Origin: Fidelibacterota bacterium
Lineage (GTDB): Bacteria; Marinisomatota; SORT01
DNA: 36,392 nucleotides
Direction: 5' to 3'
NCBI GenBank assembly: GCA_022563775.1
Contig: JADFMS010000010.1
Location: 1-36,392, forward strand
A program made the translations under genes and the position numbers. Numbering within the stretch: position 1 is the stretch's first letter; each line of letters opens with the position of its first letter. The notes below the pieces were generated by a model. It was given only the letters and a program-made list of their open reading frames with translations, made no database searches and was not told where the DNA came from. Below are positions 34,622-36,392 of the stretch, piece after piece.

Positions 34622-35674
34622 ATGACGGTTAATATCAACTGGAATGCTACATCAAAGGCAACGGAGAGTGTTCTTGACATGGTTGGTCGGACACCGCTTG
34701 TCAGACTTAATAAAATTAGCAAAGAAGCAGGAGCGGACATTTATGGTAAAATAGAATGGTACAGCATGTCGGGGAGTTTGAAGGACAGGATATACAAGCA
34801 GATGTTTGAGGAAGCGGAAAAAAGGGGTGACCTGCGACCCGGGATGACTGTTCTGGAGTGCTCCACCGGGAACGCGGGGATAGCCTGCTCGTTCTTAGCA
34901 GCCGTAAAAGGATATAAATGTATTATCGTAATGCCTGTCGGCATGAGCGAGGAACGTAAAAAATTGGATATCGCTTACGGTTCGGAGATGGTCTATACGC
35001 CGGGCGGCGAGAGCGATGTGGATCTTGCTCTTGATAAGTTGGAGGAAATACGAAGTGCTGAACCGGATAAATATTGGGTTCCCGCGCAGTTCGAAAATGC
35101 CGATAATATTGCCGCTCATGAGGCAACAACAGGTCCGGAAATATGGGAACAGATGGAAGGTGATATTGACATATTTGTAGCCTCGCAGGGAACGGGCGGC
35201 ACTTTGACCGGAATAGGGAAATATCTGAAGGGTGTAGGTTCAAACGCAAAGCTCTATGCCGTTGAACCTTCCGAATGTCCTTTACTGTCAAAAAGAGAAT
35301 GGGGTGAGCATAAGATAGAGGGAATAGGGGACGGATTCGTTCCTAAAAACCTGCACCTTGAACTTCTAAACGGAATCGTTACGACGACTTCTGATGAATC
35401 TCTCGAAATGGCTCGTCGACTGGCGAGAGAAGAAGGTCTGCTTTGCGGCATATCCAGCGGTTGTAATGTGGTCGCAGCACTGAAACTTGCCAAAAAATTT
35501 CCCGAAGCAAAACGTATCGTAACTATGCTGAATGATACAGGACAGCGTTATTTTTCTACCGAATTGATGGGAGAAGCGAAAAAGATAGAGATACCCGATA
35601 GGGAGCATCCGATGGATGATTACACAAAACAGGAATTAGATAAATATCAATCCGGATGGACCATAATTGATTGA
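34622..35674 (+). CDS. Cysteine-synthase-like PLP enzyme in the purine cluster
   Basis: A 350-residue fold-type II PLP protein of the CysK/CBS group: SGSLKDR with the PLP lysine (Lys54), STGNAGIACSFLAA substrate loop, the phosphate-binding SQGTGGTLTGIGKY, and ISSGCNVVAAL near the C-terminus. In the matching clusters of other bacteria this place is taken by the PLP enzyme YgeX (2,3-diaminopropionate ammonia-lyase, about 400 residues). This sequence looks more like cysteine synthase. It may perform a beta-elimination or replacement on a 2,3-diaminopropionate-like intermediate, or supply cysteine; I cannot decide. ATG at 34622 follows GGAGATATGA, 9 bases after ssnA. Confidence 0.88.
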   Translation: MTVNINWNATSKATESVLDMVGRTPLVRLNKISKEAGADIYGKIEWYSMSGSLKDRIYKQMFEEAEKRGDLRPGMTVLECSTGNAGIACSFLAAVKGYKCIIVMPVGMSEERKKLDIAYGSEMVYTPGGESDVDLALDKLEEIRSAEPDKYWVPAQFENADNIAAHEATTGPEIWEQMEGDIDIFVASQGTGGTLTGIGKYLKGVGSNAKLYAVEPSECPLLSKREWGEHKIEGIGDGFVPKNLHLELLNGIVTTTSDESLEMARRLAREEGLLCGISSGCNVVAALKLAKKFPEAKRIVTMLNDTGQRYFSTELMGEAKKIEIPDREHPMDDYTKQELDKYQSGWTIID

Positions 35675-35684
35675 GGAGAACTGA

Positions 35685-36392
35685 ATGAATAAAAAGTATA
35701 TAGAAGAGGCTACTCTTTTACAAGAGAATATGGTCTCCTTTCTGAGAGATATAGTAGCAATACCCAGCCCGAGCTGCGAAGAAAAGGGAGTTGCAGAACG
35801 TACGATGAGCGAAATGGAGAAACTTGGATATGATGAGGTCAGGATGGACAGTTTCGGAAGCGTGATAGGCAGATTAGGAGATGGCGAAAAAGTGATTCTT
35901 TATGACGCTCACATGGATACGGTAGGCATCGGTGATCCTGATGCATGGGCGCATGATCCATACAAAGGTAAGGTGGAAGACGGCATAGTATATGGACGAG
36001 GAACGGGCGACAATAAGGGTGGATTGGCTTCAATGATATATGGGGCGGCTTTATCAAAGAAGATGGGTCTTCTTGAAGGGGTTACTTTATATGTCGTCGG
36101 TTCGGCGCAGGAGGAAACATCCGACGGTCTAGCCTACAAAACCATTATAACGGAGGACGGTTTACGCCCTGATGTAGTTGTGCTGGGTGAATGCACCGGA
36201 TTGAAGCTGTATCGCGGTCAGCGTGGCAGGATGGAGATGACAGTCACCACAAGAGGAAAATCATGCCATGCAAGCGCGCCTGAAAGAGGGGAGAATGCTA
36301 TCTACAAAATGGTAAAGATAGTAAATGGAATCGAAGAGTTGAATCCGAATCTGGGAGACGATGATTTTCTCGGCAAAGGAACGGTTGCAGTC
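35685..36392 (+). CDS. M20-family metallopeptidase, YgeY-like (3' partial)
   Basis: It begins at ATG 35685 with GAGGAGAA as SD, 10 bases after the PLP gene, and runs off the right edge after 236 codons. The M20 metal and catalytic residues are visible: YDAHMDTVG (His76, Asp78), GRGTGDNKGG (Asp109), and QEE (catalytic Glu143 with metal-binding Glu144), then the dimerisation-domain start near 180. YgeY is the M20 member of the E. coli purine/diaminopropionate cluster. It would hydrolyse an amide or peptide-like intermediate. YgeY-type identity rests on context and the short GRGTGD variant; the C-terminal half is not seen. Confidence 0.9.
   Translation, partial: MNKKYIEEATLLQENMVSFLRDIVAIPSPSCEEKGVAERTMSEMEKLGYDEVRMDSFGSVIGRLGDGEKVILYDAHMDTVGIGDPDAWAHDPYKGKVEDGIVYGRGTGDNKGGLASMIYGAALSKKMGLLEGVTLYVVGSAQEETSDGLAYKTIITEDGLRPDVVVLGECTGLKLYRGQRGRMEMTVTTRGKSCHASAPERGENAIYKMVKIVNGIEELNPNLGDDDFLGKGTVAV

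Noticed and set aside
34622..35674. Calling the PLP enzyme YgeX (diaminopropionate ammonia-lyase)
   Set aside because: Length and motifs (SGSLKDR, STGNAGIA) fit cysteine synthase better.

Overview
The window looks like chromosomal DNA of a Gram-negative bacterium of the FCB (Bacteroidota-like) assemblage. Evidence is the TonB-dependent receptor with an N-terminal carboxypeptidase-regulatory-like domain, the GH3/beta-lactamase fusion beside sodium:solute symporters, and moderate GC. A Marinimicrobia, Ignavibacteria or Calditrichota relative would fit, but I cannot fix the phylum from sequence alone. Almost all genes lie on the + strand in tightly packed, often overlapping operons.

Layout. (1) 2-6036: a left-truncated GH3 glycosidase/beta-lactamase-family fusion followed by two SSS-family sodium symporters, probably a glycan or muropeptide salvage unit. 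(2) 6041-6579: two nearly identical 219-bp direct repeats with an inverted-repeat core; a diverged relative lies at 28777-28875. (3) 6680-10575: a small protein, a NodU/CmcH-type carbamoyltransferase, another small protein and a long SGNH hydrolase, probably a glycan- or metabolite-decorating operon. (4) 10576-12084: a long leader with a promoter, a mini-ORF and a palindrome, an RRM protein with an arginine-rich tail, and an unknown protein. (5) 12283-14763: a Fur-box-like site and a FecA-type TonB receptor split by a one-base frameshift, then a MATE exporter. (6) 16552-26745: a nine-gene heme operon in the order hemA-C-D-E-N-H-Y-B-L, covering glutamyl-tRNA to protoheme except glutamyl-tRNA synthetase. 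The protoporphyrinogen oxidase seems to use a CTG start that simple ORF calling misses. (7) 26757-28624: a small membrane protein, a minus-strand TIR-domain gene fused to a DUF5919-like C-terminal domain, and tRNA-Leu(CAG). (8) 28921-36392: a molybdenum-hydroxylase subunit, a short YgfK-like iron-sulfur protein, an SsnA-like aminohydrolase, a cysteine-synthase-like PLP enzyme and a right-truncated YgeY-like M20 peptidase. These recall the purine/urate-degrading cluster of Escherichia coli and gut anaerobes.

The most unusual accessory feature is the TIR gene next to tRNA-Leu. Copies of the tRNA 3' end lie on its downstream side: a weak one at 26949 and a very good one (26 nt, one mismatch) at 12094. 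That is the geometry left by integration at a tRNA 3' end, though no integrase is visible. Other points of interest are the shortened YgfK, the CysK-like enzyme in the usual YgeX place, and the leader of the RRM gene.
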